A stretch of 38,042 nucleotides of DNA from positions 1 to 38,042 of the forward strand of contig NZ_LBDA02000050.1 of NCBI RefSeq assembly GCF_000980885.2, written 5' to 3'. The translations under genes and the position numbers were made by a program. This DNA comes from Streptomyces malaysiense (GTDB lineage Bacteria > Actinomycetota > Actinomycetes > Streptomycetales > Streptomycetaceae). The notes under the pieces are model-generated. The model ran no database searches. It worked only from the letters and a program-made list of their open reading frames with translations, and was not told where the DNA came from. Positions within the stretch are counted from its first letter, which is position 1; every line of letters starts with the position of its first letter. Positions 1 through 7,316 of the stretch are shown here, piece after piece.

Positions 1-1
1 C

Positions 2-709
2 TCAGTCCGGTTCCGGTCCCCCGGAGATCCGGGTCTCCGCCCAGGTGAGCAGCTCCGGTTCGTGCAGCGACGGCAGCCACAGGTCGGCCCGCTCCGCGCC
101 GTCCCCGGCGGGCCGGGGGCCGACCCCGAGCACCCGCAGTCCGGCGCGGTGGGCGGACTCCACCCCGGTCAGGGAGTCCTCTACGGCGAGCGCCCGCAGC
201 GGCGGCACCCCGCACAGGCGGGCGGCCAGGAGGTACACGTCCGGCCAGGGCTTGGGGCGTACCGAGTCCCCGGTCTCGGGGACGACGATGTGCTGGAAGT
301 GCGTGCGCAGCCCGGCCCGTTCGAGGCTGCCCTCGACGACCACCATCGGGCAGTTGCTGGCCACCGCCAGCGGCAGCCGCCCGGACAGCGTCCGTACGAG
401 CTGGACGGCGCCCGGCATGGTGACCGGGTCGTCGGTGACCAGCTCCAGGAAGTGGTCGAGGAGCGCTCCCGTGAGGCCGGACGCCAGCTCGGGTTTGTGC
501 ACCGAGTCCGCCATCAGACGGCCGCACTCCTCGTAGTGCATGCCCTTGGCCTGCTCGGCGAACCCGGCCGGTGCCTGGAGGCCGAACTCCCGGAAGGCCA
601 GGCTGCGGGCCTCCACCCAATGGCGTTCGCTGTCCATCAGGGTGCCGTCGCAGTCGAAGACGACGGCATCGGGCGACCAGTCGAGCAGCGGGCGGACGTG
701 AGGGGTCAC
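2..709 (-). CDS. HAD-superfamily phosphatase (beta-phosphoglucomutase-like)
   Basis: A 235-residue cytosolic HAD hydrolase that should dephosphorylate, or mutate the phosphate of, a small phosphorylated metabolite; the substrate cannot be read from sequence. Motif I is FDCDGTLMDS near residue 19 (nucleophile Asp and acid/base Asp). Motif II is VASNC, motif III is the Lys in RPKPWPD, and motif IV is VEDSLTG. An alpha-helical cap lies between motifs I and II, as in subfamily I. The GTG start is fixed by an AGGAGG ribosome site five bases upstream (715-720). The stop is at the window edge, so the gene is complete. It is divergent from the TetR-family gene across about 330 bp. Fold certain, substrate unknown. 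Confidence 0.9.
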   Translation of the reverse strand: MTPHVRPLLDWSPDAVVFDCDGTLMDSERHWVEARSLAFREFGLQAPAGFAEQAKGMHYEECGRLMADSVHKPELASGLTGALLDHFLELVTDDPVTMPGAVQLVRTLSGRLPLAVASNCPMVVVEGSLERAGLRTHFQHIVVPETGDSVRPKPWPDVYLLAARLCGVPPLRALAVEDSLTGVESAHRAGLRVLGVGPRPAGDGAERADLWLPSLHEPELLTWAETRISGGPEPD

Positions 710-720
710 AATGGCCTCCT

Positions 721-1042
721 AGGGTGGCAGGGACAGGGGGTGGCGTGCGGAGCACGCGTCATTGAAATGCGTCATTCCCGACGTTCCAGAGGAAACGGAA
801 AGATAGCGGCCACTACGATATTTTCGCGTCGGCAAGTCAGGCAATAACCCCATGGAGGGACTGGACCACGGCGCTGTCCGGGTGTATGGAACGGAGAGGG
901 CGCGCCCCTTACCACCCGCCCGCGTTCCCCTTCGAAAGAAATACGTGATTACCGCGCGAGTGTGATCTCTGTTTGCTCCCGGCGTGCGCGGGCGCACTAC
1001 ATTCTTGGCCGTCGGAAATGCCGAGCGAGGGCAGGCGGAACG
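721..1042. promoter_or_regulatory. Divergent intergenic region between HAD gene and TetR regulator
   Basis: About 320 bp without a gene and visibly less GC-rich than its flanks. It holds an 8-bp direct repeat (GCGTCATT at 756-763 and 769-776, 13 bp apart) and a GGAACG/CGTTCC inverted repeat (888-893, 923-928). A weak promoter-like pair faces the regulator: TTGCTC at 973-978 and TACATT at 998-1003, with a spacer of 19 that is longer than ideal. I found no convincing gamma-butyrolactone-receptor operator. Promoters for both flanking genes must lie here, but none is proven by sequence alone. Confidence 0.4.
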
Positions 1043-1705
1043 TTGCAGGAACGGGCCAGGACAACCCGCAGATCACTTCTGGAAGCGGCCGCCCAGCTCT
1101 TCGCCGAACAGGGATACGCGGGCACGAGCGTCAACGACATAAGTGCCCGGTCCGGCCGGACCAGCGGCGCCGTCTACTTCCACTACGCCAGCAAGGAGGG
1201 GATCGCCCTCGCCGTCGTCCAGCACCGCTTCGCCACCTGGCCCCAGCTCACCGCGCGCTACGTGGACGCGGCCGTCCCCCCGGTCCAGCGGCTCGTCGCC
1301 CTGAGCTACGACATCGCCCGCGCCCTCGCCGAGGACCCGCTGACACGCGCCGGCGCACGCCTGTGGGCCGAGCGCGCCATCATCGACGCCCCCCTGCCCG
1401 ACCCCTTCGCGCTCTGGACCGCCGCCGCGACCCGGCTGCTCGCCGAGGCCCGCAACGCCGGTGACCTGGCCAGACACGTACGCCCCGCACCCACCGCGCG
1501 GACCCTGGTGCGCGCGTTCTTCGGGCTGTGCTCGCTCACCGAGGCGCTGGAGGGCGCGGCCACCGTCACCGACCGGCTCACCGACTGGTGGCAGCTGACC
1601 CTGCCCTCGCTCGGGGCCGCCCCGGTGACTCACCCGTGGGACGGCGTCCCGGCGGCTGTGCCATCGCCGATCCCGGTGAGCCGGCGGAACGACAGGCCGT
1701 CGTAG
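1043..1705 (+). CDS. TetR-family regulator, gamma-butyrolactone-receptor (ArpA/ScbR) type
   Basis: A 220-residue DNA-binding repressor. The N-terminal TetR helix-turn-helix spans about residues 5-55 (LLEAAAQLFAEQGY, then SGRTSGAVYFHYASKEGIA). The C-terminal half follows the gamma-butyrolactone receptor pattern, including Pro-Asp-Pro-Phe-x-x-Trp with Trp125 at the place of the ligand-contacting Trp of CprB/ArpA relatives. The open frame extends upstream to a GTG at 962, but family homology begins just after a TTG at 1043 preceded by a GAGGGCAGGCGG purine run, so I chose that. No AfsA/ScbA butyrolactone synthase or biosynthetic cluster is nearby, so it is an orphan or pseudo-receptor candidate. 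Its last 76 bp overlap the convergent sialidase gene. Confidence 0.82.
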   Translation: MQERARTTRRSLLEAAAQLFAEQGYAGTSVNDISARSGRTSGAVYFHYASKEGIALAVVQHRFATWPQLTARYVDAAVPPVQRLVALSYDIARALAEDPLTRAGARLWAERAIIDAPLPDPFALWTAAATRLLAEARNAGDLARHVRPAPTARTLVRAFFGLCSLTEALEGAATVTDRLTDWWQLTLPSLGAAPVTHPWDGVPAAVPSPIPVSRRNDRPS

Positions 1706-2853
1706 GAACCCGTCTCGTACAGCACACCCACCGTGCCGGGGCCGAGCTGGACCAGGTCGGAGTAGGCGGCGCGGCCGTCGTCCAGGGTGGTCAGGCGGGT
1801 GAAGCCGCGCCCCGCGTCGGTGCTGGACCACACGGCCATGGCGCGGCGGGCGGTCGGCACGGAGGGCGCGGAGAACAGCAGCGGGGCGCCGGCGCCCCGG
1901 AGCTGGAGGACGCTGCCCTGGACCACGGGGACGTCCTTGAGCGTGCGCTGGGCGGCGAAGGGGCGGTCGAGGGTGGCGCCGCCGTCGGACGAGTAGCTGT
2001 CGAGACGGTTGCCGGGGGCGCTGCCGTACTGGTCACGGGCACTGAAGTAGATCCGCCCGTCCGGGAGTTGGGTGGCGCTGGTCTCGTTGACGTCGACGAC
2101 CCCGCTGGGCCCGGTGGCGGTGAAGCCGAGGTGCCAGGTGCGGCCGCCGTCGTCGCTGTAGAGGGCGTGGCCGGCGTAGTGGCGGGACTCGCGGCCGGTG
2201 TCCTTCGAACCCTTGGGCGGAGCGGTGGAGTGATCGGCCGGGACCAGGATGCGCCCGGCGTGCGGCCCCCGGGTGAGGGCGACGGCGTGACCGGGTCCGG
2301 TGGCGTACCAGCGCCAGCCGGGGCGTTCCACGTCGGCCGTGATGTCCTGCGGCGCGGTGAAGGTGCGGCCGTCGTCCGAGCCGCGCTGCACGTAGACCCG
2401 ACGGCCCCGGTCGGCCGCCACCTGGCCCCGCATGATCTGGTCCTCTGTCACACCCCCCGCGTTTCCGCAGGTCACGAGGATGATGGCGCCGGTGCGCGGG
2501 TCGACCGCGGGGGCCGGGTTGCCCCGGGTGTTCCCGTCGCCGGCGGCCACCACGGCGAGCGGACCCCAGGTGCAGCCGCCGTCCGTGGAGCGGCGCACCA
2601 CCACGTCGATGTCCCCGCTGTCGCCGAAGCCGGCGCGCCGGCCCTCGGCGAAGGCGAGCACGGTGCCGCGAAGGGTGCGGACCAGGGCGGGGACACGGTA
2701 GGCGGCGTACCCGCCCTGCCCGGAGACGTACGGCCGCGAAGAGGCGCACCCCGGCGCGGAGCCGAGGGGCCCCGCGGCGGCGGGCAGTGCGGCCGAGGCG
2801 AGGGCGGCGAGGAGGGTGAGGCCGGTGAGCACGGTGCGTCGCAGCGGAGTCAC
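1630..2853 (-). CDS. Secreted exo-alpha-sialidase (GH33, BNR/Asp-box repeats)
   Basis: A 407-residue exported six-bladed propeller enzyme expected to release terminal sialic acids from glycoconjugates. Residues 1-28 form a signal peptide (two Arg, a Leu/Ala-rich core, then AAAG). The YRVP motif carries the first substrate-binding Arg and is followed by DSGDIDVVV. At least four Asp boxes are visible: STDGGCTW, SDDGRTF, SDDGGRTW, SSDGGATL. VNETSATQLPDGRIYFSARDQ and AAYSDLVQL sit where the catalytic Glu, an Arg and the Tyr fall in this family. The start codon is GTG. It is a single gene whose 3' end overlaps the TetR-family gene, and no sialic-acid catabolic genes are nearby, so it probably scavenges external glycans. 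Confidence 0.88.
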   Translation of the reverse strand: MTPLRRTVLTGLTLLAALASAALPAAAGPLGSAPGCASSRPYVSGQGGYAAYRVPALVRTLRGTVLAFAEGRRAGFGDSGDIDVVVRRSTDGGCTWGPLAVVAAGDGNTRGNPAPAVDPRTGAIILVTCGNAGGVTEDQIMRGQVAADRGRRVYVQRGSDDGRTFTAPQDITADVERPGWRWYATGPGHAVALTRGPHAGRILVPADHSTAPPKGSKDTGRESRHYAGHALYSDDGGRTWHLGFTATGPSGVVDVNETSATQLPDGRIYFSARDQYGSAPGNRLDSYSSDGGATLDRPFAAQRTLKDVPVVQGSVLQLRGAGAPLLFSAPSVPTARRAMAVWSSTDAGRGFTRLTTLDDGRAAYSDLVQLGPGTVGVLYETGSYDGLSFRRLTGIGDGTAAGTPSHG

Positions 2854-2936
2854 GCCGTGATGCTGCCCCGGAACGGGCGGACGCCACTACTCCGTTCGAG
2901 GGAATCGGCGGGAGCCGGCGCGACGGCCGCCGGGGG

Positions 2937-3632
2937 TCAGGACGGGGTGCGGGCCGCCTCCAGGAGTCGGGTCACGTCCTCGGCCGGGAGCGTCAGGGCC
3001 GCGCCGACCGTGGTCAGGGCGTCGCGTTCGGCGGGGGTGTAGGGGCCGTCGGCGAGGGCGATGCGGGCGCCCTGGAGGAGCAGGGACTCGCGCCCGGCCG
3101 GGGCGAGGTGCGGGGCGAGCGGGTCAAGCGCCTCGTGCAGCTCTATCGTCAGGCTGGCTCCGCAGGGCTCGCCCAGGACCCGCCCGGTGTCGGCGGCCAG
3201 GGCGTCGACCAGGGCGGCGAGCTGCTCCTCGGTGCAGTCGTCGACGCCGCCCGCGCGGACCGCGGCGCAGGCCGTCTCCAGGGGCGCGCGGGAGCCGGTG
3301 CCGCCCGCGGCGAGGACGGCGAGGGCGACGGTGTGCACGCCGTCGCGGAGCATCGCGGAGAAGCGGCGGGTGGTGGGGTGGTCCAGCACGTCGGTGCCGT
3401 AGTGGTGGCCGCAGGCGGCGCACTCCACCACGGGCCCGGTGGACCCGCGCGGCAGCACCGGCACCCCGAGCAGGGTGAGCCGGCGGCGTCCGGTGAGCCG
3501 CTGGTAGTTGCGGTCGCCCCCGCAGCCGGGGCAGTAGAACTCGCCGTCGCCGACGGGTGTCCACGCGGTGCGGGTGCCCAGGACGCACAGGGCCCTGGTG
3601 GCACGGTCGTCTCGTCCCCTTACCGGCAGCAC
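2937..3632 (-). CDS. Zinc-ribbon / TerB-domain protein
   Basis: A 231-residue cytosolic protein. An N-terminal zinc ribbon is shown by CPGCG and, about 40 residues later, CAACGHH. The C-terminal two thirds are helical with a TerB-like signature (IALADGPYTPAERDALTTVGAAL). TerB-fold proteins bind metal and are linked to tellurite resistance and stress; the role here is unknown. A longer open frame exists upstream, but the GTG at 3632 has GGAGG six bases before it and gives MLPVRGRD, so I chose it. No terC/terD/terE genes are present. A perfect 8-bp-arm palindrome lies 40 bp upstream. Confidence 0.75.
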   Translation of the reverse strand: MLPVRGRDDRATRALCVLGTRTAWTPVGDGEFYCPGCGGDRNYQRLTGRRRLTLLGVPVLPRGSTGPVVECAACGHHYGTDVLDHPTTRRFSAMLRDGVHTVALAVLAAGGTGSRAPLETACAAVRAGGVDDCTEEQLAALVDALAADTGRVLGEPCGASLTIELHEALDPLAPHLAPAGRESLLLQGARIALADGPYTPAERDALTTVGAALTLPAEDVTRLLEAARTPS

Positions 3633-3671
3633 GTCGCACCTCCCTAGAGCACGGCACCATCGCCGCGCTGG

Positions 3672-3692
3672 CGTGATGTTAGCCACATCACG
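3672..3692. promoter_or_regulatory. Perfect palindrome upstream of the TerB-type gene, operator candidate
   Basis: CGTGATGT and ACATCACG flank a 5-bp spacer (TAGCC), an uninterrupted 8-bp-arm inverted repeat. It lies 40 bp before the TerB-type start and outside the leuA terminator, which suits a repressor site. It does not match the CRP, DasR or HutC consensus I know. The cognate protein is unknown. Confidence 0.45.
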
Positions 3693-3759
3693 GAGGCTGA
3701 GTCAGTACCCCGGACGAGACCAATCTGTGACCTGTCCGGCCCTATGGCCGAGAAACGAC

Positions 3760-3795
3760 GAGGCCCCGGCCGCCGTGCGCGGCGACCGGAGCCTC
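3760..3795 (-). terminator. Intrinsic terminator after leuA
   Basis: The GAGGC..CCGG arm pairs with the CCGG..GCCTC arm, with an inner CGCC/GGCG stem around a short loop. It begins 21 bp after the leuA stop. The minus-strand transcript continues into GTCGTTTCTC, a short T-rich tail typical of Streptomyces terminators. Confidence 0.6.
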
Positions 3796-3816
3796 GAAAC
3801 CCCCGGTGGGGGTGGG

Positions 3817-5538
3817 TCAGCGGGTGGCGCGGTTGACGGCGGAGACGACCGCCTTCAGCGAGGCACGCGTCGTGTTCGCGTCGATGCCGATGCCCCACAG
3901 CACCTGGCCGTCGATCGCGCACTCGATGTACGAGGCGGCCTGCGCGGAGGCGCCCTCGCTCATCGTGTGCTCCTGGTAGTCGAGCAGGCGGACGTCGATG
4001 CCCACGCTCTGCAGGGCGTCGAAGAAGGCCGAGATCGGACCGTTGCCGGAGCCGGTCAGCACGCGGTCCTCGCCGTCCACGGTGGCCTCGACGGTGAGGG
4101 TGTCCACGCCGTCGTTGTCCGTGGTCGACTGGCCGTTCCTGACCTGGATGCGGCCCCACGGGTCGGCGGAGTTCGGCAGGTACTCGTCCTGGAAGACCGA
4201 CCAGATGTCCTTCGGGGTGATCTCGCCGCCCTCGGCGTCCGTTTTCGCCTGGATGATCTTCGAGAACTCGATCTGCATCCGGCGCGGCAGGTCCAGCTTG
4301 TGGTCGTTCTTCAGGACGTACGAGACACCGCCCTTGCCGGACTGCGAGTTGACCCGGATGACGGCCTCGTAGGAGCGTCCGACGTCCTTGGGGTCGATGG
4401 GCAGGTACGGCACCGCCCACTCCAGGTCGTCCACCGTGACGCCCTTGGCCCGAGCGTCGGCCTCCATCGCGTCGAAGCCCTTCTTGATGGCGTCCTGGTG
4501 GGAGCCGGAGAAGGACGTGTAGACCAGGTCGCCCACGTACGGGTGGCGCGGGTGGACCTCCATCTGGTTGCAGTACTCCCACGTACGACGGATCTCGTCG
4601 ATGTCGGAGAAGTCGATCTGCGGGTCGACGCCCTGGGAGAACAGGTTCATGCCCAGGGTGACCAGGTCGACGTTGCCGGTGCGCTCGCCCTGGCCGAACA
4701 GGCAGCCCTCGACGCGGTCGGCGCCGGCCATCACGGCCAGCTCGGCCGCCGCCACCGCCGTACCGCGGTCGTTGTGCGGGTGCACGGACAGGCACACGTA
4801 CTCGCGGCGGGACAGGTTGCGGTGCATCCACTCGAAGCGGTCCGCGTGCGTGGAGGGGGTCGAGCGCTCCACCGTGGCGGGCAGGTTGAGGATGATCTCG
4901 CGGCCCGGACCCGGCTGGTAGACGTCCATGACCGCCTCGCAGACCTCCAGGGCGAAGTCCAGCTCGGTGTCCGTGAAGATCTCGGGGCTGTACTGGTAGC
5001 CGAACTCGGTCTCCGGGCCCAGCAGCTTCTCCGCGTACTCCATCACCAGCCGGGTGCCGTCGACGGCGATCTGCTTGATGTCGTCCATGGAGCCGCGGAA
5101 GACGACCCGGCGGAAGACCGGGGCGGTGGCGTTGTACAGGTGGACGGTGGCGCGCCGCGCGCCCTTCAGGGACTCCACCGTCCGCTCGATCAGGTCCTCG
5201 CGGGCCTGGGTCAGGACGGAGATCGTCACGTCCTCGGGGATCGCGCCCTCTTCCTCGATGATCGAGCGCACGAAGTCGAAGTCGGTCTGGCCGGAGGCGG
5301 GGAAGCCGACCTCGATCTCCTTGTAGCCCAGCTTGACCAGCTGGTCGAACATCCGGCGCTTGCGCTCGGGCGACATCGGGTCGATCAGGGCCTGGTTGCC
5401 GTCACGCAGGTCGGTGGAGAGCCAGCGGGGGGCGACCGTGATCCGCTCGCCGGGCCAGGCACGGTCCGGGATGTCCACCTGTTCGTAGCGGCCGTACTTG
5501 TGGATCGGCATGGAACTGGGCTGCTGGCGGTTGGCCAT
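3817..5538 (-). CDS. leuA: 2-isopropylmalate synthase
   Basis: A 573-residue enzyme that condenses acetyl-CoA with 2-oxoisovalerate, the first committed step of leucine synthesis. The TIM-barrel part holds LSTDLRDGNQALIDPM (metal-binding Arg-Asp), the EVGFPASGQTD strand and the HPHNDRGTAVAAAELA metal-His motif. GQGERTGNVDL follows. The C-terminal LeuA allosteric domain (roughly residues 435-565), where leucine feedback acts, is intact, and the length is that of the long actinobacterial form. The ATG at 5538 lies downstream of a GAGGAG-type site. The gene stands alone, with its own terminator after it. Expression is probably controlled by the leader-peptide attenuator described at 5580-5674. 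Confidence 0.97.
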   Translation of the reverse strand: MANRQQPSSMPIHKYGRYEQVDIPDRAWPGERITVAPRWLSTDLRDGNQALIDPMSPERKRRMFDQLVKLGYKEIEVGFPASGQTDFDFVRSIIEEEGAIPEDVTISVLTQAREDLIERTVESLKGARRATVHLYNATAPVFRRVVFRGSMDDIKQIAVDGTRLVMEYAEKLLGPETEFGYQYSPEIFTDTELDFALEVCEAVMDVYQPGPGREIILNLPATVERSTPSTHADRFEWMHRNLSRREYVCLSVHPHNDRGTAVAAAELAVMAGADRVEGCLFGQGERTGNVDLVTLGMNLFSQGVDPQIDFSDIDEIRRTWEYCNQMEVHPRHPYVGDLVYTSFSGSHQDAIKKGFDAMEADARAKGVTVDDLEWAVPYLPIDPKDVGRSYEAVIRVNSQSGKGGVSYVLKNDHKLDLPRRMQIEFSKIIQAKTDAEGGEITPKDIWSVFQDEYLPNSADPWGRIQVRNGQSTTDNDGVDTLTVEATVDGEDRVLTGSGNGPISAFFDALQSVGIDVRLLDYQEHTMSEGASAQAASYIECAIDGQVLWGIGIDANTTRASLKAVVSAVNRATR

Positions 5539-5579
5539 GGTGCGTGGCTCCTCAAGGGGGTCCGGATGTCCGAGTGGAC

Positions 5580-5645
5580 GGCCGACGACGCAACGCCAAG
5601 CTCCGCGGGGAGGGAGTCGGCCTCGACTACAGACCCTCGCCGCGG
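5580..5645 (-). promoter_or_regulatory. leuA attenuator: two mutually exclusive leader hairpins
   Basis: On the minus strand, hairpin A pairs CCGCGGCGAGGG (5645-5634) with CCCTCCCCGCGG (5614-5603): 12-nt arms with one C-C mismatch. Hairpin B pairs GGCCGAC (5622-5616) with GTCGGCC (5586-5580), perfect over 7 bp. The first arm of B lies in the loop of A, and the second arm of A lies in the loop of B, so both cannot form together. Arm one of A begins six bases after the four Leu codons of the leader peptide, so a ribosome stalled there would cover it and switch the fold. That is the layout expected for translation-mediated attenuation. Confidence 0.65.
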
Positions 5646-5674
5646 CAGCTAAGAAGAAGCAGCACGAAACGCAT
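5627..5674 (-). CDS. leuL: leuA leader peptide (15 aa, four consecutive Leu codons)
   Basis: A 15-codon open frame encoding MRFVLLLLSCRGEGL, with CTG-CTT-CTT-CTT at 5662-5651, ending in TAG 88 bp before leuA. CTT is a rare leucine codon in such GC-rich genomes, so three in a row would sharpen the sensing of charged tRNA-Leu. The ribosome site is weak. Leucine leader peptides before leuA have been proposed in actinobacteria; this one matches that pattern and is paired with alternative hairpins. Confidence 0.75.
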   Translation of the reverse strand: MRFVLLLLSCRGEGL

Positions 5675-5716
5675 GATGCAGCGCAGCCTAGCCGAGCGGT
5701 TCAGGATGCGGGGACG

Positions 5717-5736
5717 CGGTCCAGTATGCGGGACCG
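5717..5736 (-). promoter_or_regulatory. Candidate leuA promoter with inverted repeat
   Basis: CGGTCC and GGACCG flank eight bases that contain a minus-strand CATACT, a plausible -10 box at 5723-5728. Transcription would begin near 5716, giving a leader of about 175 nt that includes the leader peptide. No good -35 at standard spacing is visible. Confidence 0.35.
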
Positions 5737-5874
5737 TCGGGACAAAAGGGGCAAAAAGTGCGACAGGCCACAGGGGTGCGACACAGGCGACCCACGGGGA
5801 GCACGCCGCCGTACCACAGTGTCACGCTCCGTCGCGCCTCCTGTCCCGGTATTTCACCAATCATGGTTGCGAGT

Positions 5875-5892
5875 AGTGACTTTGACGTCACT
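5875..5892. promoter_or_regulatory. AGTGAC-N6-GTCACT inverted repeat before the M4 protease gene
   Basis: A perfect 6-bp-arm inverted repeat with a 6-bp spacer, ending 20 bp before the protease ATG, in a locally AT-richer stretch. The position suits an operator or activator site for the protease-inhibitor unit. The binding protein is unknown. Confidence 0.35.
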
Positions 5893-5911
5893 CAGTGCAA
5901 TGGTCGATGGC

Positions 5912-6982
5912 ATGACGACGAGGAACGGGGCCCTCGAGCCCGTCTTCTGCACCATCGTGCCGCCGCACGTCCTCGACCAGCTCTCCCGGGCCGAGGACCC
6001 GGACGTGGCGGCACCCGCCCGCCGCTCCCTGGAACACGACGCCTACCAGCGCACCCGGCGGCGGCTGACCACGGTGATCGGCGCCACCGCCGCGGCGCTG
6101 CCCGAGGGCGCGGCCGCCGACCAGCCGCACCGCACCATCTACGACACCCACCACTCCCAGGACCTGCCCGGCGACAAGGTCCGCGAGGAGGGCTCGGACC
6201 CCGGTTCCGACGCCTCCGTCAACCGCGCCTACGCCGGCCTCGGCGCCACCTTCGAGCTGTACCTGAAGGTGTACGGCCGCCACTCCATCGACGGCGGCGG
6301 AATGCCGCTCGACGCCACCGTGCACTTCGGGGAGGGATACGACAACGCCTTCTGGAACGGCGAGCAGATGGTGTTCGGCGACGGCGACGGGAAGGTCTTC
6401 CTCGACTTCACCATCCCGGTCGACGTCATCGGCCACGAGCTGACCCACGGCGTCACCCAGCACACCGCCAACCTGGAGTACTTCGGCCAGTCCGGCGCGC
6501 TCAACGAGTCGCTCTCCGACGTCTTCGGCTCGCTGATCAAGCAGTACGCGCTGGGCCAGACCGCCGCCGAGGCCGACTGGCTGATCGGCGCGGGGCTCCT
6601 CGCCCCGGAGGTGCACGGCAGCGCGCTGCGCTCGATGAAGGCCCCGGGCACGGCGTACGACGACCCGAACCTCGGCAAGGACCCGCAGCCCGCGACCATG
6701 GAGCACTACGTGCGCACCGGCCGCGACAACGGCGGGGTGCACATCAACTCCGGCATCCCCAACCACGCCTTCTACCTCGCCGCCAAGGCCCTCGGCGGCC
6801 ACGCCTGGGAGAAGGCGGGGCAGGTCTGGTACGACGCGCTGACCGGCGGCGAGCTCAAGTCGGACGCGCAGTTCGCCGACTTCGCCACGCTCACCGCGAA
6901 GGCGGCGCGCCACCGGTTCGGCGCCGACGAGCTGGAGGCCGTGCAGAAGGCCTGGGAGCAGGTCGGGGTGCATACGCGGTAG
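5912..6982 (+). CDS. Protealysin-like M4 (thermolysin-family) metalloprotease
   Basis: A 356-residue zinc endopeptidase. HELTH at residues 175-179 supplies two zinc ligands and the catalytic Glu; Glu199 in GALNESLSDVFG is the third ligand; GGVHINSGIPNHAFY carries the transition-state His. There is no signal peptide and no long FTP propeptide. Instead a short leader with TIVPPHVLDQL (residues 14-24) resembles the PPL-type propeptide of protealysin, so it is probably made in the cytosol and self-processed. An upstream in-frame ATG at 5900 is an alternative start; the family begins near MTTRNG. The next gene encodes a likely emfourin-type inhibitor, as in Serratia. Confidence 0.9.
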   Translation: MTTRNGALEPVFCTIVPPHVLDQLSRAEDPDVAAPARRSLEHDAYQRTRRRLTTVIGATAAALPEGAAADQPHRTIYDTHHSQDLPGDKVREEGSDPGSDASVNRAYAGLGATFELYLKVYGRHSIDGGGMPLDATVHFGEGYDNAFWNGEQMVFGDGDGKVFLDFTIPVDVIGHELTHGVTQHTANLEYFGQSGALNESLSDVFGSLIKQYALGQTAAEADWLIGAGLLAPEVHGSALRSMKAPGTAYDDPNLGKDPQPATMEHYVRTGRDNGGVHINSGIPNHAFYLAAKALGGHAWEKAGQVWYDALTGGELKSDAQFADFATLTAKAARHRFGADELEAVQKAWEQVGVHTR

Positions 6983-7034
6983 CGCGCGTCCGGTACTCGC
7001 CCCGCGGCGGCGCCCGCGCTGCGACACTGGACCC

Positions 7035-7301
7035 ATGCGGATTCAGGTGACGCGCACGGGCGGTTTCGCGGGCATCGAGCGCCGGGCCGAGGTGGACACC
7101 TCGACCCGGCCCGACGCCGAGGAGTGGGAGGCACTGGCCGGACGCGTCCTCGCGTCCGGCGAGGCCACCCCGCCGGCGGGTGTTCCGGACGGCTTCGGCT
7201 ACGAGATCACGGTGGACGGCCGCACGGTGTACGCGGCCGACCCCCGGCTGACCGAGGAGCAGCGGGAGTTGGTCTCCCGGGTGCTCAAGGAGGGCGCCTG
7301 A
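7035..7301 (+). CDS. Emfourin-type protealysin inhibitor
   Basis: An 88-residue acidic protein beginning MRIQVTRTGGFAGIERR, which matches the I-x-V-x-R-x-GGFAG N-terminal strand of emfourin, the specific inhibitor of protealysin-like M4 proteases. Emfourin was described from Serratia, where its gene adjoins protealysin. The later GYEITVDGRTVYAADPRLTEEQRELV also fits the family pattern of a beta sheet followed by a C-terminal helix. It starts 52 bp after the M4 protease stop on the same strand. It should hold the signal-less protease inactive in the cytosol. The family match is by pattern and context, not by search. Confidence 0.78.
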   Translation: MRIQVTRTGGFAGIERRAEVDTSTRPDAEEWEALAGRVLASGEATPPAGVPDGFGYEITVDGRTVYAADPRLTEEQRELVSRVLKEGA

Positions 7302-7316
7302 CGGCAGCCCCCCGCG

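Noticed and set aside
721..1042. Gamma-butyrolactone-receptor operator (ARE) upstream of the TetR gene
   Set aside because: No 22-26-bp palindrome with the expected pattern was found by eye.
2937..3632. Tellurite-resistance cluster
   Set aside because: Only one TerB-like protein; no terC, terD or terE in the window.
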